The notes: generated from the sequence alone by a model not told the origin. A stretch of DNA of 50,040 nucleotides from Xenorhabdus thuongxuanensis (GCF_001908095.1 NZ_MKGR01000023.1:10801-60840), one strand, 5' to 3'. Numbered from the stretch's first letter, positions 22,391 to 33,406 are shown. A program made the numbers and translations.

Positions 22391-24535
22391 TTAGCCCTGT
22401 TTTCGGCACTCTTCGATTGTTTGTAACAGATGGTTGATATGGGAATCTGAAAATATAGCTTCCAACGTAGAAGTAAGTTTCCGTCGCCAGTTGGGATATT
22501 CCTCTGTTGTGCCAGGAATATTAACAGGGCGTTCCATATCCAGCCAATCTTCAGGTTGTAATCCTAATAAAGCACAGGTGCTACGGGCTATATAGCGGTG
22601 TATACCTTGATTTATAGCATGTGACATCGGATGCTCAGTTTGTGTCAGTGATACTGATCTCTGAAATGAGGAGGGGGTATCTGTCTTGGACAATTCTTCT
22701 GGTAAATAGCCATGACGATTTAAACTTGTTAATAGCGCTTGCTTGCAGCGTTTACGTTCTGAATATAAATCGGCAAGAAGGGCTTTGTCAGGGTATAAGC
22801 CGATGGATTCTCCTAAGATTAGATCTTCATTTTGCCAGAATCCACGCAAGGTAGGTAGGTCATGGGTATTAATGGTCGCCATTGCTTGCACGGGATATTC
22901 ATCGGGAGCACGGTATTCACCCTGCTCATTGCGTTCAAAATAGAATACCTTATAGGAATAAACACCACTGTCCCGTAACTTATCGACAATTTCTTCCGGT
23001 ACAATTCCCAAATCTTCGCCTATCACCAAGCAATGGTTGCGCTGGCTTTCCAATGCTAATATTGCCAGCAGATCATCAACCGGATAATGGACATAAACGC
23101 CTTTATCGGCAGTTTCTCCTTGTGGTATCCACCAGAGTCTGAGCAATGACATCACATGATCGATACGCAATGCACCGCAATGGCGCATATTGCTACGCAG
23201 TAATTCAATGAAAGGTTGATAGGCTTGGGCTTTTAATACATGGGGATTCATTGGCGGAAGCCCCCAATTTTGCCCCCGTGGTCCCAGAATATCGGGGGGC
23301 GCTCCTACAGATGCCTTAGTACAATAGATGTTTCGATTACACCAGGTTTCTGAACCGCCTTGCGCTACTCCAACAGCAAGATCGCGGTAAATACCAATCG
23401 GCATCTGATTGGCTTGGCTGATAGTGAAGCATTCGGCAAGCTGGGTGTCAGCTATCCATTGTAGCCAAAGGAAAAATTCTATTTCCTGTGGATGTGAATG
23501 GCAGAATGTTTTAACCGCGTCATTTTCCGGTTCACGGTATTCTTCCGGCCACACAGGCCAGCCCCAATAAACATTATTTTCCCCATATAGCTTATGGTGT
23601 AGGGCATCATAAGCAGCTTGATAATAAAGGTTTTTTCCTCCTTTGGTTACAAAATTTTGGAAAATGATTTGTTGGGGATCATCGCCAGAACGACGTTTAA
23701 ATTGCGGATAAACCAGACGCAATGCAGCCATTTTTAGTGTCATGACTGTGGTGTAATCAACCCATTCTGTTTGGCGGGCTTGCTGGAGTTTGGATTGTGT
23801 TTCCGCTGAATGCCACCACTCTTGTGCTTCGATACTATAATTAAAATCTTCTATTTGGTGTACGGCAATATAGATGATATTGAGCCAGTGGCGGGAAGAT
23901 GGACTGTAAGGGCTGGCATTTTCAGGCATTGCAGGATATATAGCATGAAGAGGATTCAGGCCAATAAAGGCGCCGCCACACTGTGCCAGTTCTTGCAGCA
24001 TATATTTCAGATCGCCAAAATCACCAATTCCCCAGTTACTTTCTGATCGCAGGGTATAAAGCTGAACGCAAGCACCCCAAAGTTTTTCTCCGCGTGTTAT
24101 AGCATCCGGTTCGTAACAACGTTCAGGGGCAACAATAAGTTGTATGGAGTATTGCCGAGAGACAGTTTCTGGTTTCTCCTCCGTTATCAGGCTCAGTGTG
24201 TGATATCCCAAGGAGAGGTCGGTTGGTAAAGTGAATTGATGCTGGCAGTGGCCATGAAGTATCTCCCCTTGTTCAGTGTGTATTTGCCACTGGTAATTAT
24301 TTGTATCTTCCAGAGGAAGGGTTACCATTTGTCCCGGGATAACCACTTTAACATTAGGTAATGGGGAAGCGTGTAGATGAGAAACCGGCCTTCCGACCGG
24401 TATATCTGTACTCATGGCTTCCAATATGCGATGCCTGATTTCAGCAGGGATTGCCTGTGGTTTTCCATAGGCATTAATATATTCGCTGGTAATGCCGGCC
24501 TCAGTTGCCAAGTCATTGAGGCAGTTGTTTTCCAT
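22391..24535 (-). CDS. malQ: 4-alpha-glucanotransferase (amylomaltase) MalQ
   Basis: MalQ disproportionates maltose and maltodextrins in the cytoplasm, releasing glucose and longer chains for MalP. The ATG at 24535 follows AAGGGTTGAGT and gives 714 aa (E. coli 694); a TTG six bases upstream is the alternative. Glycoside hydrolase family 77 catalytic motifs are intact: nucleophile Asp in LRIDHVMSLLRLWW, acid/base Glu in VIGEDLGIVPEE and Asp in NTHDLPTLRGFW. It lies nine bases downstream of malP and shares its transcript. Confidence 0.96.
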   Translation of the reverse strand: MENNCLNDLATEAGITSEYINAYGKPQAIPAEIRHRILEAMSTDIPVGRPVSHLHASPLPNVKVVIPGQMVTLPLEDTNNYQWQIHTEQGEILHGHCQHQFTLPTDLSLGYHTLSLITEEKPETVSRQYSIQLIVAPERCYEPDAITRGEKLWGACVQLYTLRSESNWGIGDFGDLKYMLQELAQCGGAFIGLNPLHAIYPAMPENASPYSPSSRHWLNIIYIAVHQIEDFNYSIEAQEWWHSAETQSKLQQARQTEWVDYTTVMTLKMAALRLVYPQFKRRSGDDPQQIIFQNFVTKGGKNLYYQAAYDALHHKLYGENNVYWGWPVWPEEYREPENDAVKTFCHSHPQEIEFFLWLQWIADTQLAECFTISQANQMPIGIYRDLAVGVAQGGSETWCNRNIYCTKASVGAPPDILGPRGQNWGLPPMNPHVLKAQAYQPFIELLRSNMRHCGALRIDHVMSLLRLWWIPQGETADKGVYVHYPVDDLLAILALESQRNHCLVIGEDLGIVPEEIVDKLRDSGVYSYKVFYFERNEQGEYRAPDEYPVQAMATINTHDLPTLRGFWQNEDLILGESIGLYPDKALLADLYSERKRCKQALLTSLNRHGYLPEELSKTDTPSSFQRSVSLTQTEHPMSHAINQGIHRYIARSTCALLGLQPEDWLDMERPVNIPGTTEEYPNWRRKLTSTLEAIFSDSHINHLLQTIEECRKQG

Positions 24536-24544
24536 ACTCAACCC

Positions 24545-26989
24545 TTATTTGGTTTGCCAGATTCGTTGTTGATAATCCTGAATAGCGCGGTCAGAACTAA
24601 AGTTACCCATTCGAGCAGTATTTAGTACAGTGCTGCGTGTCCAGCCTTGGGCATCGCGATATCGAGTGTCAATTTGTTTGTGGGCATGGCAATAAGAGGC
24701 AAAATCAGCCAGCACTAAATAAGGATCGCCACCGTCAGTCAGGCTATGTAGCATAAGATCAAATGAGTGCGTATCGCCGTGGCTGAATTCACCCTTGGCG
24801 AGGGAGCCAAGAATATCTTTTAGATGATGATCCTGTTGAAGTATAGCTTGTGGGTTATAGCCGCTGTTTAGTAAAGCCTTAGCTTCTTCTACGGTCTTGC
24901 CGAAGATAAAGATATGGTCGTTTCCGACTTGTTCAGCAATTTCGACATTTGCACCGTCCAGTGTTCCGATGGTTAATGCACCGTTTAAGGCCAATTTCAT
25001 ATTGCCTGTGCCGGAGGCTTCTTTGCCCGCTGTAGATATTTGTTCTGACACATCGGCTGCCGGGATCATCAGTTCCGCAGCGGAAACATTATAATCGGGG
25101 ATAAAGGCAATTTTAATGCGATCGCGGACGATCGGATCATGATTGATCTTTTCAGCGGCATGATTGATGGCAGAGATGATATTTTTCGCCAGATAGTAGC
25201 CGGGAGCTGCTTTGGCACCGAACAGGAAAACACGGGGATGGATATCTAAGGCCGGATTTTCCTGAATCTGCCGATAAAGTGACAAGATATGGAGCAGGTT
25301 CAGATGTTGACGTTTGTATTCATGTAAACGTTTTATCTGTATATCGAAAATAGCCTGGGGATCAATTTTCAGCCCCATTACCTTATTTACGTAGTTGGAC
25401 AGGCGAATCTTATTGTCTTGCTTAACGGCTCGATAGGTGTCACGGAAGGTAGAATCGTCGGCATAAGGTTCGAGTTGTCTCAAAGCAGCGAGATCATTCA
25501 CCCACTCATGACCTAATGTTTGGTCAATTAATGAAGAGAGTGCAGGGTTACACTGTTTTAACCAACGACGCGGAGTTACACCATTAGTCACGTTGTGGAA
25601 TTTAGTTGGCCACAGTTGGTGATATTCAGGGAACAGATCTGTCACGATCAAGGATGAATGTAAGGCTGCGACTCCGTTTACGGCAAAGCACGCGACAACA
25701 CAAAGGTTGGCCATTCTGACCTGATTGTCATGGATAACTGCCAATTTTTCCCAGATTTGTTGGTTATCAGGCCAAATTTGTTCCACAGTTTTTTTAAAAC
25801 GTCGGTTGATTTCCTGGATGATGCGGTGATGGCGTGGCAGAAGCTCACTCATCAATTGTTCATCCCAACGTTCTAGGCCTTCTGGCAGCAAGGTATGGTT
25901 GGTATAGGCGAAAGTTTTTCCTGTGATTTCCCACGCGCTCTCCCAACTTAACTGGTATTCATCAAGCAGAAGACGCATCATTTCAGGGATTGCGATAGTT
26001 GGGTGAGTATCGTTAAGCTGGATAACTTCGTATTGTGCTAGCTCTTCTATTTTGCGCTCTGCTTGTTGGTGGCGGCGCAGAATATCTGCCACGGCACAAG
26101 CACATTGAAAATATTGCTGCATCAGGCGCAGTCGTTTACCTGCTTGATGATTATCATTCGGGTAGAGAACCTTAGTCAGGCTGGCGGCTTCAATGCCTTG
26201 TTGTTCGGCGTGCAGGAATTCCCCATCATTGAAAAGTGACAGATCAAAGGGGTTATCGTATGTTGCTTGCCATAGGCGAAGTGGTTGGGTTACACCATTG
26301 TTATACCCAAGCACGGGTAAATCCCATGCCTCACCAATCAGAGTAAACGCGGGAACCCAATTTTCATGGCCATCGGCAGTTGTCACGATTTCGCCACCAA
26401 AACTGACGTTAACTTTTAATTGTGTGTTATGGTGAAACCACGGATAGGACTCGCGTTCCCAATTATCAGGTGATTCAATTTGTTGCCCCTCTTTAAAGGA
26501 TTGACGGAAAAGACCATATTGATAATTGAGACCATACCCCGTAGCAGGTTGATTGATCGTCGCCATTGAGTCAAGAAAACAGGCTGCTAACCTCCCTAAC
26601 CCACCATTGCCCAATGCGGGATCGGTTTCTTCTTCCAGCACGTCACTCAACATGATGCCATCTTCTGCCAGATAAGACTGAATATCGTCATACCAACCAA
26701 GATTCAACAAATTGTTGGCTGTCAGTCGGCCTATCAGAAATTCCATCGAGATATAGTTCACGTGGCGTTGATTGTCAGAGGATGGATTGGCTCGGTTTTG
26801 CTGAGTGGCTAGGGGGAGTAATTCAGATACCGCTGCACTAATGGCTTGCCACCACTGATGTGGTGTCATTTCCTGGGCTGAACTGAGACCGAAAGATTGC
26901 CATTGGCGTGTGAGTGCGGCTTGAAATAAGGCTTTATCGAGTTCTGGGTTTTTATCTAATGTGGATGATTTTAATGTGGATAGTTGCAT
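24545..26989 (-). CDS. malP: Maltodextrin phosphorylase MalP
   Basis: MalP phosphorolyses maltodextrins from the non-reducing end to glucose-1-phosphate. The ATG at 26989 ([14 protein letters not shown]) gives 814 aa against 797 in E. coli; the longer frame to 27166 crosses the control region and is rejected. Conserved blocks include [21 protein letters not shown] [34 protein letters not shown] and the PLP-lysine segment [17 protein letters not shown]. It is the first gene of malPQ, divergent from malT, with candidate MalT sites upstream. Confidence 0.96.
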   Translation of the reverse strand: MQLSTLKSSTLDKNPELDKALFQAALTRQWQSFGLSSAQEMTPHQWWQAISAAVSELLPLATQQNRANPSSDNQRHVNYISMEFLIGRLTANNLLNLGWYDDIQSYLAEDGIMLSDVLEEETDPALGNGGLGRLAACFLDSMATINQPATGYGLNYQYGLFRQSFKEGQQIESPDNWERESYPWFHHNTQLKVNVSFGGEIVTTADGHENWVPAFTLIGEAWDLPVLGYNNGVTQPLRLWQATYDNPFDLSLFNDGEFLHAEQQGIEAASLTKVLYPNDNHQAGKRLRLMQQYFQCACAVADILRRHQQAERKIEELAQYEVIQLNDTHPTIAIPEMMRLLLDEYQLSWESAWEITGKTFAYTNHTLLPEGLERWDEQLMSELLPRHHRIIQEINRRFKKTVEQIWPDNQQIWEKLAVIHDNQVRMANLCVVACFAVNGVAALHSSLIVTDLFPEYHQLWPTKFHNVTNGVTPRRWLKQCNPALSSLIDQTLGHEWVNDLAALRQLEPYADDSTFRDTYRAVKQDNKIRLSNYVNKVMGLKIDPQAIFDIQIKRLHEYKRQHLNLLHILSLYRQIQENPALDIHPRVFLFGAKAAPGYYLAKNIISAINHAAEKINHDPIVRDRIKIAFIPDYNVSAAELMIPAADVSEQISTAGKEASGTGNMKLALNGALTIGTLDGANVEIAEQVGNDHIFIFGKTVEEAKALLNSGYNPQAILQQDHHLKDILGSLAKGEFSHGDTHSFDLMLHSLTDGGDPYLVLADFASYCHAHKQIDTRYRDAQGWTRSTVLNTARMGNFSSDRAIQDYQQRIWQTK

Positions 26990-27069
26990 GGCGTTGCATC
27001 CTGTCACTAACAGAGGAAAGTTTGGAGAATTATTTACAGGGATATGCTGAAGGTTAGTGGTTTGGGAAA

Positions 27070-27079
27070 CATCATCCCG
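27070..27079 (-). promoter_or_regulatory. Candidate MalT box for malPQ
   Basis: On the - strand CGGGATGATG matches the MalT consensus at 8 of 10 positions and points toward malP, 81 bases from its start. A CATATC sequence about 25 bases downstream could be the -10. Confidence 0.5.
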
Positions 27080-27092
27080 TGAAAATATTCGC

Positions 27093-27102
27093 GGGGAGGA
27101 GC
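27093..27102 (+). promoter_or_regulatory. MalT box, opposite orientation, in the malP-malT spacer
   Basis: GGGGAGGAGC on the + strand matches the MalT consensus at 9 of 10. It faces malT rather than malP, forming an inverted pair with the - strand box at 27070-27079. The remainder of the 26990-27356 spacer contains a CRP-like half site TGTGA at 27175-27179, compatible with the CRP control of malT known in E. coli, and no gene. Confidence 0.5.
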
Positions 27103-27356
27103 GTAAGGGCGTAGCTATTTCTTTCGAGCTTTTTCGCAATTTCATAGAGAAATAGCAAGGTTGCAACCAAAGAATGTGACAAGGTGCAATTTAACACGAT
27201 GAAATTAATCAACTTGTTTGCAAAAGATGGGCGTTTCTCTACATTTGTTGGTCGTAAAAGAATGCTAATGTGTAAGTGATTTAATAGTGTCAAAAAAAAT
27301 TCAGGTATCAGTTTTATTCGTTGTTTTTATTCATTGCATGTGAGGGGAGAAATTTA

Positions 27357-30071
27357 ATGCTTATCCCATCGAAACTCAGTCGCCCCCTTCGACTCAATAA
27401 CATGGTTATGCGGGAGCGTCTGTTAGAAAAGTTCAATGAAATTCAGGATTATCGACTGGTATTGATAACCAGTCCGGCAGGGTATGGCAAAACTACTTTG
27501 ATGTCACAATGGGCTGCCGAACAAGAACATCTAGGGTGGTATTCTCTTGATGATAGTGACAATCAGCCAGAACGTTTCGCTAGCTATCTGATTGCAGCTA
27601 TTCAGCAGGCAACGCAGGGACACTGTGCGAAAAGTGAGGTACTGGCTCAGAAACATCAATATGCCAGTTTGCCTGCATTGTTTGCGCAATTATTTATTGA
27701 ACTTAGCGAGTGGCAGCAACCGATTTTTCTGGTGATCGATGATTACCATCTGATAGTGAATGGGATTATTCATGAAGCAATGCGCTTTTTTCTCCGCCAC
27801 CAACCAGAAAATTTAACATTGGTGGTTCTATCACGCCATTTGCCATCGTTGGGAATTGCCAACTTACGCGTGCGTGAACAGTTATTGGAGGTTGATAGCC
27901 AGCAATTGGCTTTTGATTATCAAGAAACACAACAATTTTTTGCCAAGCGGTTAGCCAATCCATTGGAGCCTGAACACTGCGAGCAGTTATGTAATGACGT
28001 TGCTGGGTGGGCAACAGCCTTACAATTGATAGCCCTTTCTGCCCGCCAATCTGGTAATGCGACTGAAATTTCAGCAAAGCGCCTTTCGGGGATTAGTGCC
28101 AACCATCTTGCTGATTACCTTGTGGATGAAGTTTTAAACCGAGTGGATCAGAAGACGCGGAATTTCTTGTTGCATAGTTCAATTCTGCGCTCCATGAACG
28201 ATGGACTGATTACTTGCCTGACGGGAGAAGAAAATGGTCAGCAACGTCTGGAGGATATTGAACGCCAGGGGTTGTTTATTCAGCGAATGGATGATTCTGG
28301 TGAGTGGTTCTGTTTTCATCCTTTGTTTGCTTCATTTCTGCGCCAACGTTGCCAATGGGAAATGGCAGCAAAATTGTCCGAATTACATAGAGCCGCCGTA
28401 AAAGGATGGTTGATGCAGGGGTATCCAGGGGAAGCTATTCATCACGCCTTAGCAGCGGGAGATACCATCTTATTACGGGATATTTTGTTGCAACATGCTT
28501 GGGAGTTGTTTAACCATAGCAAGCTCTCCCTATTGGAAGAGTGTATGAATGCACTGCCATATGAACAGTTGCTGGAAAGTCCTCGTCTTGTTCTGTTGCA
28601 AGCGTGGTTGGCACAAAGCCAGCATCGCTACTATGAGGTAAATGCATTATTGAATCAGGCAGAACAATCACTAAAGCAGAAGCAAATCACTATCGAGCCG
28701 GAATTGTTGGCAGAGTTTGATGCTCTGAGAGCGCAAGTGGCAATGAATGATGGAAGACCCGCTGATGCTGATGCTTTGGCTGAAAAGGCGTTGGCGAACT
28801 TACTTCCAAATAATCAATATGGCCGTATTGTAGCGATGTCAGTAAAAGGAGAAGTATTACATTGCAATGGTCAGTTGGTCGGTGCATTGGCATTAATGAA
28901 GCAAACGGAGCAACTTGCCCGCCTTTGTCATGTTTATCACTATGCTTTATGGGCGTTATTGCAACAAAGTGAAATTTTACTGGCACAAGGTTATTTGCAG
29001 GCGGCTTATGATACCCAGTCCCATGCTTTTGATTTAATCCGTGAACAGCATCTGGAACAGTTGCCGATGCATGAGTTTTTATTGAGGATCCGTTCACAAC
29101 TTTTGTGGTGTTGGGCTCGTATTGATGATTCAGAAGAGGCAGCGCGCCAAGGATTGGAAGTGTTAGCTAATTACCAACCACAGCAGCAATTACAATGTGT
29201 TACCCAACTGGCGAAATGCTCTTTGGTGCGAGGTGATATTGATAATGCTCGTCGTTACTTGACCCGCTGCGAAAACTTACTGAGTAATGGGCAGTATCAC
29301 CGAGATTGGCGAACGAATACTGACGAATTGCGTGTCATTATTTGGCAGACTTTGGAAGATAGCAATTCCTTGACTCAGTGGTTAGTACAAGCAGAACGAC
29401 CAGAGAGTTTTTGTAACCATTTCAATCAAAACCAATGGCGCAATATTGCACGGGCAAAAATCTTATTAGATCAGAATGAGGAAGCTGAATCTATCTTGGT
29501 GAAATTGAATGAATATGCCAGAAAATTGGCATTGGTCAGCGATTTGAATCGTAATCTTCTGTTGTGTAATTTGCTTTATTGGCAGCTTGGACGTAAGGCT
29601 GAGGCTCAGGATGTCTTAATAGAAGCCTTGGATTTGGCTAACTGCACAGGATTCATCAGCCATTTTGTTATTGAAGGTGAGTTGATGGCTTTGCAACTGC
29701 GCCAGCTTATTCAACTGAATATCTTGCCTGAAATGGCACAGCATAGAGCTCAACGTATTTTACGAGAAATCAATCTACAGCATCGGCATAAATTTGCCCA
29801 TTTTGACGAAACGTTTGTAGAACAATTGCTCACTCATCCTGACGTGCCTGAGCTTATCCGCAATAGTCCACTAACTCAGCGTGAATGGCAGGTGCTGGGG
29901 TTAATTTATTCTGGTTACAGCAATGAGCAAATTGCTACAGAGCTGGATGTGGCAGCGACCACGATAAAAACCCATATACGTAATTTATACCAAAAAATGG
30001 GAATTACTCATCGACAAGAGGCTATTCAACAAGCCCAGAAATTAATGCAAATGATGGGATTGGGAGTTTAG
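27357..30071 (+). CDS. malT: MalT, ATP- and maltotriose-dependent activator of the maltose regulon
   Basis: MalT is a STAND-family activator that oligomerises with ATP and maltotriose and binds GGGGA(T/G)GAGG boxes. The ATG at 27357 after GAGGGGAG gives [13 protein letters not shown] and 904 aa (E. coli 901). Walker [10 protein letters not shown] is at 39-47 and Walker [10 protein letters not shown] near 130. A long helical-repeat (maltotriose-binding) region precedes a C-terminal LuxR-type helix-turn-helix: [20 protein letters not shown] then [15 protein letters not shown]. It is divergent from malPQ as in E. coli. No terminator was recognised after it. Confidence 0.97.
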   Translation: MLIPSKLSRPLRLNNMVMRERLLEKFNEIQDYRLVLITSPAGYGKTTLMSQWAAEQEHLGWYSLDDSDNQPERFASYLIAAIQQATQGHCAKSEVLAQKHQYASLPALFAQLFIELSEWQQPIFLVIDDYHLIVNGIIHEAMRFFLRHQPENLTLVVLSRHLPSLGIANLRVREQLLEVDSQQLAFDYQETQQFFAKRLANPLEPEHCEQLCNDVAGWATALQLIALSARQSGNATEISAKRLSGISANHLADYLVDEVLNRVDQKTRNFLLHSSILRSMNDGLITCLTGEENGQQRLEDIERQGLFIQRMDDSGEWFCFHPLFASFLRQRCQWEMAAKLSELHRAAVKGWLMQGYPGEAIHHALAAGDTILLRDILLQHAWELFNHSKLSLLEECMNALPYEQLLESPRLVLLQAWLAQSQHRYYEVNALLNQAEQSLKQKQITIEPELLAEFDALRAQVAMNDGRPADADALAEKALANLLPNNQYGRIVAMSVKGEVLHCNGQLVGALALMKQTEQLARLCHVYHYALWALLQQSEILLAQGYLQAAYDTQSHAFDLIREQHLEQLPMHEFLLRIRSQLLWCWARIDDSEEAARQGLEVLANYQPQQQLQCVTQLAKCSLVRGDIDNARRYLTRCENLLSNGQYHRDWRTNTDELRVIIWQTLEDSNSLTQWLVQAERPESFCNHFNQNQWRNIARAKILLDQNEEAESILVKLNEYARKLALVSDLNRNLLLCNLLYWQLGRKAEAQDVLIEALDLANCTGFISHFVIEGELMALQLRQLIQLNILPEMAQHRAQRILREINLQHRHKFAHFDETFVEQLLTHPDVPELIRNSPLTQREWQVLGLIYSGYSNEQIATELDVAATTIKTHIRNLYQKMGITHRQEAIQQAQKLMQMMGLGV

Positions 30072-30307
30072 TTATTAATTTCTAAATGTGATTTATTCTG
30101 CATTTAATATGACTAATAGATATTAGTGAGTAATTATATGATTTTTCGAATTTAAATTAAATTTTAAATTTACTTAATATTTTTTATGGTATTTTCGTAA
30201 TCGAAATAAAATTTGAATGTGCTTAATCTAGTCTCATCACAGTAGGTATGGCTTTTCGTTGTTTTATATAACTAGTCGTTTAATGTAACTAATAGTGGTG
30301 AGTCATT

Positions 30308-31561
30308 ATGGAAAATAAAAACCATCTTGAAAGCATGCTTTCTCGTTTTATTGGTCATGGCCCTTATTTGAGCATTGATGGTGAAAAGTATATTGACGCG
30401 GCATCGGGAACTTTTAATTTGCCGCTCGGCTATACAAATAATCGGATTGCAGAAAAACTCAAACAACAGATTGATAGATGTACACATTTGAGCTCAGCTT
30501 ATACACGTGAAATGTCACAATATATTTTGAGTAAATTAATTAAATATACACCTGAAGGAGTCGATCGTATCTGGCTGAGAGATGTTTCTGGATCAGGGGC
30601 AGTTGAATGTGCTATTCGCATAGCGCAAAAATCAACGGGACGCTCAGGCGTTATTTCACTCTTCCTTGCTCATCATGGGCAATCTCTTGCGACAGCTCAA
30701 ATTTCTGGCAATGCATTCAGAATTAAAGATTTCCATATAAGTATTGATGGTTCAATAAAAATTCCTACGCCAGCCAGTGTCCTGGCAGGGCAATCACAGC
30801 CGAGTGAAGAACAATTTGTCGATTTAGAACAGTTTATTCAATTAGGCTCTAATGACAATATTGCATGTCTGATTATTGAACCGATTCAGGGGAATGGTGG
30901 CAACATGGTTTTCCCTGTGGCTTTCTACCGTAAGCTCAGAGAAATCTGTCGCCAGCATGGCATCATCATTATCGCGGATGAAGTACAAACAGGTTTTGGC
31001 CGCACAGGTACGTTTTTCGCATCGACGGGTTATGCCAAAGAACTGGAGCCAGATATCATCGTTTTCGCCAAAGGAGCAGGGGGTATTGGTATTCCAACGG
31101 GGGGTGTATTGATGCGTCATTCACTGGATATCTTGGAATCATTCGAACATTCCAGTACTTCTGGCGCTAACCCGCTCTCTTTGGTCGCCCTCAACGAAAT
31201 CATCGATATTATTGAAGATGATCATATTTTGGAAAATGTGCAACAAAATGAAGATTATCTACGTGATGGTTTGTTGAAATTACAGGAGCGATATCCAGAG
31301 ATCACGGGAGTGAGGGGGGTGGGGTATATGTATGGCTTTGACACACCAACCCCAGATTTTGCAGCGCAGGTGATTGCTACTGCTAACCGCCATCATTTGA
31401 TCTTGCGTGGCTCCCGTTATGGCAAAGGAAAGGCAATCAAAGTTCGTCCACCATTGATTTGTACACAGGAACATTTGGCAGAAATTCTCCATAAAATGGA
31501 ACTGACTTTCTCAGAATTAACGACTATCACACAGGTACATAAGGAGGCTGTATCATGTTAG
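30308..31561 (+). CDS. Class III PLP-dependent aminotransferase (GabT-like)
   Basis: This 417-aa enzyme of the ornithine/GABA/HemL aminotransferase fold transfers amino groups to a ketone or aldehyde. PLP-site features: EPIQGNGG at 191-198, D224 in IIADEVQTGFGRTG, and K255 in VFAKGAGGIGIPTGG as the Schiff-base lysine. The phosphate loop reads SGSGAVECA, where relatives usually have a Glu at the fourth position, hinting at unusual substrate use. The ATG follows GGTGAG. Its last seven bases overlap the next gene (ATGTTAG), so the two are translationally coupled. Upstream 236 bases are A+T-rich with a small palindrome (30193-30206). By analogy with GabT1 of azasugar producers it may aminate a ketose phosphate; substrate unproven. 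Confidence 0.85.
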   Translation: MENKNHLESMLSRFIGHGPYLSIDGEKYIDAASGTFNLPLGYTNNRIAEKLKQQIDRCTHLSSAYTREMSQYILSKLIKYTPEGVDRIWLRDVSGSGAVECAIRIAQKSTGRSGVISLFLAHHGQSLATAQISGNAFRIKDFHISIDGSIKIPTPASVLAGQSQPSEEQFVDLEQFIQLGSNDNIACLIIEPIQGNGGNMVFPVAFYRKLREICRQHGIIIIADEVQTGFGRTGTFFASTGYAKELEPDIIVFAKGAGGIGIPTGGVLMRHSLDILESFEHSSTSGANPLSLVALNEIIDIIEDDHILENVQQNEDYLRDGLLKLQERYPEITGVRGVGYMYGFDTPTPDFAAQVIATANRHHLILRGSRYGKGKAIKVRPPLICTQEHLAEILHKMELTFSELTTITQVHKEAVSC

Positions 31562-32616
31562 CACTGAAATATCATCAAACTTGGGATGTTGAAGTCCAGC
31601 AAGTTGAACCTTTGTCTTGTATTGAACCCGATGATGTTGTTGTTGACATTGCAGTGTGTGGTATTTGTGGCACAGATGTGGGAATTATTACTGGTGCTTA
31701 TCCTGTCGCAATTTCGGGAACCACTTTGGGGCATGAAACCACGGGAGTAGTATCCCAAATTGGTAGCGGTGTTACTCAATTTCAGGTGGGTGATCGTGTT
31801 GTCGTCAACCCGACCTACTTTTGTGGTCATTGCCGGATGTGTCAGACAGGCAGTCCCAACCATTGTGAGAGAAAACTAGGAACAGAAGCCGGGGTTTCCT
31901 ATGATGGCGCGTTCGCAGAGCAATATTTGGCAAAAGAAAATTTGCTTATCAAGCTGGATGATCATGTCAGCATGGAGGAAGCCTCACTGACTGAACCACT
32001 AAGCTGCACAATAACCGGCGTGGATAAGCTGGGGATCACTCACACTAATATTCGTGCGGCAGTGGCAGGTGCTGGCCCTATGGGAATACTGTACATTTGG
32101 GCGTTGCATGAGCGGGGTGTAACGGCCTTTATGGTCGAAAAAAATGAGAACCGAATTCAGTTTGCAAGAAATAATTTGCCGCCAGAATGCCAGTTGTATT
32201 CTGACTTTAATGAAGCCTTAATGCAGGAATATGGTGATACGTCAGCTCTGATTGATTTATGTGTGGATACGACGGGGCAGTTGACTGAATATATTTTTGA
32301 TCATCTGGCACCGGGAGGAAAATTATTAAATGTTGCCCTGAAAGACAAACATGCCAATTTGGACATTATGAAAATTGCAGATAAAAGTCTTTCAGTAATA
32401 GGTTCCATTGATTCCCTGAATAACAGTTTTGAACGTGCTTATGCCATGATCCGTGATGGTGTGATACCCGTTAAGCGTTTTATCAGCCAGATTTTTGATT
32501 TCAAGGATTACCAGCAGGCTTTTCTTACTGTCGGCTGTGATATTGCATCGAAGACTCAGGTTCCTCTCAGTACACCAAACTGTAAAGTATTGATTCGTAT
32601 TTCTGACCTAAAATAA
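31555..32616 (+). CDS. Zinc-dependent alcohol dehydrogenase, sorbitol/threonine dehydrogenase type (GutB-like)
   Basis: A 353-aa medium-chain dehydrogenase. Catalytic zinc ligands are C38 (CGICGTD), H60 and E61 (GHET), with E147 in LTEPLSC typical of polyol dehydrogenases. The structural zinc site C90, C93, C96, C104 is complete. The Rossmann glycine motif AGAGPMG lies at 171-177. It should oxidise an alcohol on a sugar, polyol or amino-polyol with NAD(P). The ATG lies inside the aminotransferase gene, seven bases before its end, with AAGGAGG just upstream. In azasugar pathways the equivalent enzyme (GutB1) oxidises the C6 hydroxyl so the amine can cyclise. Confidence 0.87.
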   Translation: MLALKYHQTWDVEVQQVEPLSCIEPDDVVVDIAVCGICGTDVGIITGAYPVAISGTTLGHETTGVVSQIGSGVTQFQVGDRVVVNPTYFCGHCRMCQTGSPNHCERKLGTEAGVSYDGAFAEQYLAKENLLIKLDDHVSMEEASLTEPLSCTITGVDKLGITHTNIRAAVAGAGPMGILYIWALHERGVTAFMVEKNENRIQFARNNLPPECQLYSDFNEALMQEYGDTSALIDLCVDTTGQLTEYIFDHLAPGGKLLNVALKDKHANLDIMKIADKSLSVIGSIDSLNNSFERAYAMIRDGVIPVKRFISQIFDFKDYQQAFLTVGCDIASKTQVPLSTPNCKVLIRISDLK

Positions 32617-32641
32617 TGGATGATTTTTAAGGACGATTTCG

Positions 32642-33298
32642 ATGAATAGATGCAATGTTATTTTTGATATCGACGGAGTTATTGTCGATAGTGAACAACT
32701 GCATTTTGATGTATTGCTTGATGTATTAAGTAATGAATTAAGCAAACAGGCATTTGCCCAAATAAGTGATATTCAACCTCAGCAATTAATTGGGTTAAGT
32801 TTGGTGGAAACATTAGATAGGGTTGGTTTTCCTCCATCAATGCAGCAAGGTATTACTGAAAAAATTATTTCGCATTATCAAGAGAAATTAGCTGTACATT
32901 ATTTGCGTCCGGGAGTTACTGATTTGATTGCCGCTTTGCAACAAAATGGCACTAACTTTGGATTTGTTTCGACTGCGCCGCGTAATGTGTGTTTGGCCAA
33001 TCTTAGTTTGTTGGATCTACATGAACCACCTGCTTTGATTTCTGGCGATGATGTGGAAAGAACGAAACCCTTCCCTGATCCTTATTTGGCTATGCTGAAA
33101 TTGAAGAAGATGGATGTTCAGCAAACGTTAGTGATTGAAGATACCGATTTGGGGATTGCGGCGGCAAAGCAGGCGGGTATTCCGTGGATATATGCCTGGC
33201 CCCATGCGTTGTCGGTAGCAGAACAGTATGAACAGGCTTCCCGTGTCATTGAGAAACTAACGGATATTCCCCAATTTTCAGAGATAAATAGAAAGTGA
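32642..33298 (+). CDS. HAD-superfamily sugar phosphatase (beta-phosphoglucomutase-like)
   Basis: A 218-aa subfamily I HAD hydrolase. Motif I FDIDGVIVDSE carries nucleophile D9 and D11, motif II is VSTAP around S110, motif III has K142 in TKPFPDPY, and motif IV is IEDTDLGIA (E166, D167). The helical cap between residues 17 and 85 is that of sugar-phosphate phosphatases and beta-phosphoglucomutase. It begins 25 bases after the dehydrogenase with an AAGGA ribosome site. It could remove the phosphate from an aminated sugar phosphate, taking the place that the unrelated YktC1 phosphatase holds in Bacillus azasugar clusters. The specific substrate cannot be read from sequence. Confidence 0.85.
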   Translation: MNRCNVIFDIDGVIVDSEQLHFDVLLDVLSNELSKQAFAQISDIQPQQLIGLSLVETLDRVGFPPSMQQGITEKIISHYQEKLAVHYLRPGVTDLIAALQQNGTNFGFVSTAPRNVCLANLSLLDLHEPPALISGDDVERTKPFPDPYLAMLKLKKMDVQQTLVIEDTDLGIAAAKQAGIPWIYAWPHALSVAEQYEQASRVIEKLTDIPQFSEINRK

Positions 33299-33322
33299 TT
33301 TTTTATTGAAGAACCATATTTG

Positions 33323-33352
33323 ACGCTTTCCGCCAGAACGGGTGGAAAGCGT
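33323..33352 (+). terminator. Stem-loop after the HAD phosphatase
   Basis: ACGCTTTCC (33323-33331) pairs with GGAAAGCGT (33344-33352) around a 12-base loop and is followed by TGTTTA. It may be a partial terminator that lowers transporter expression relative to the three enzymes. Confidence 0.55.
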
Positions 33353-33361
33353 TGTTTAAAA

Positions 33362-33406
33362 GGTATGGTTTTGAAGGGTATGGTTTTAAAGAGTATAGTC
33401 TGGAGG
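33362..33406 (+). repeat. 15-bp tandem repeat before the MFS gene
   Basis: Three consecutive 15-base units: GGTATGGTTTTGAAG (33362), GGTATGGTTTTAAAG (33377) and the degenerate AGTATAGTCTGGAGG (33392). The last unit supplies the GGAGGAG Shine-Dalgarno of the downstream TTG start, so copy number could affect leader length. Confidence 0.75.

Noticed and set aside
26990-27166. 59-residue extension of MalP
   Set aside because: Would run through the MalT boxes of the malP promoter region and has no family similarity.
30072-30307. A promoter or operator for the aminotransferase cluster
   Set aside because: Only a TTTCG/CGAAA palindrome (30193-30206) and A+T-rich TATATAAC-like sequence were seen; no convincing -35/-10 pair, so no feature is claimed.
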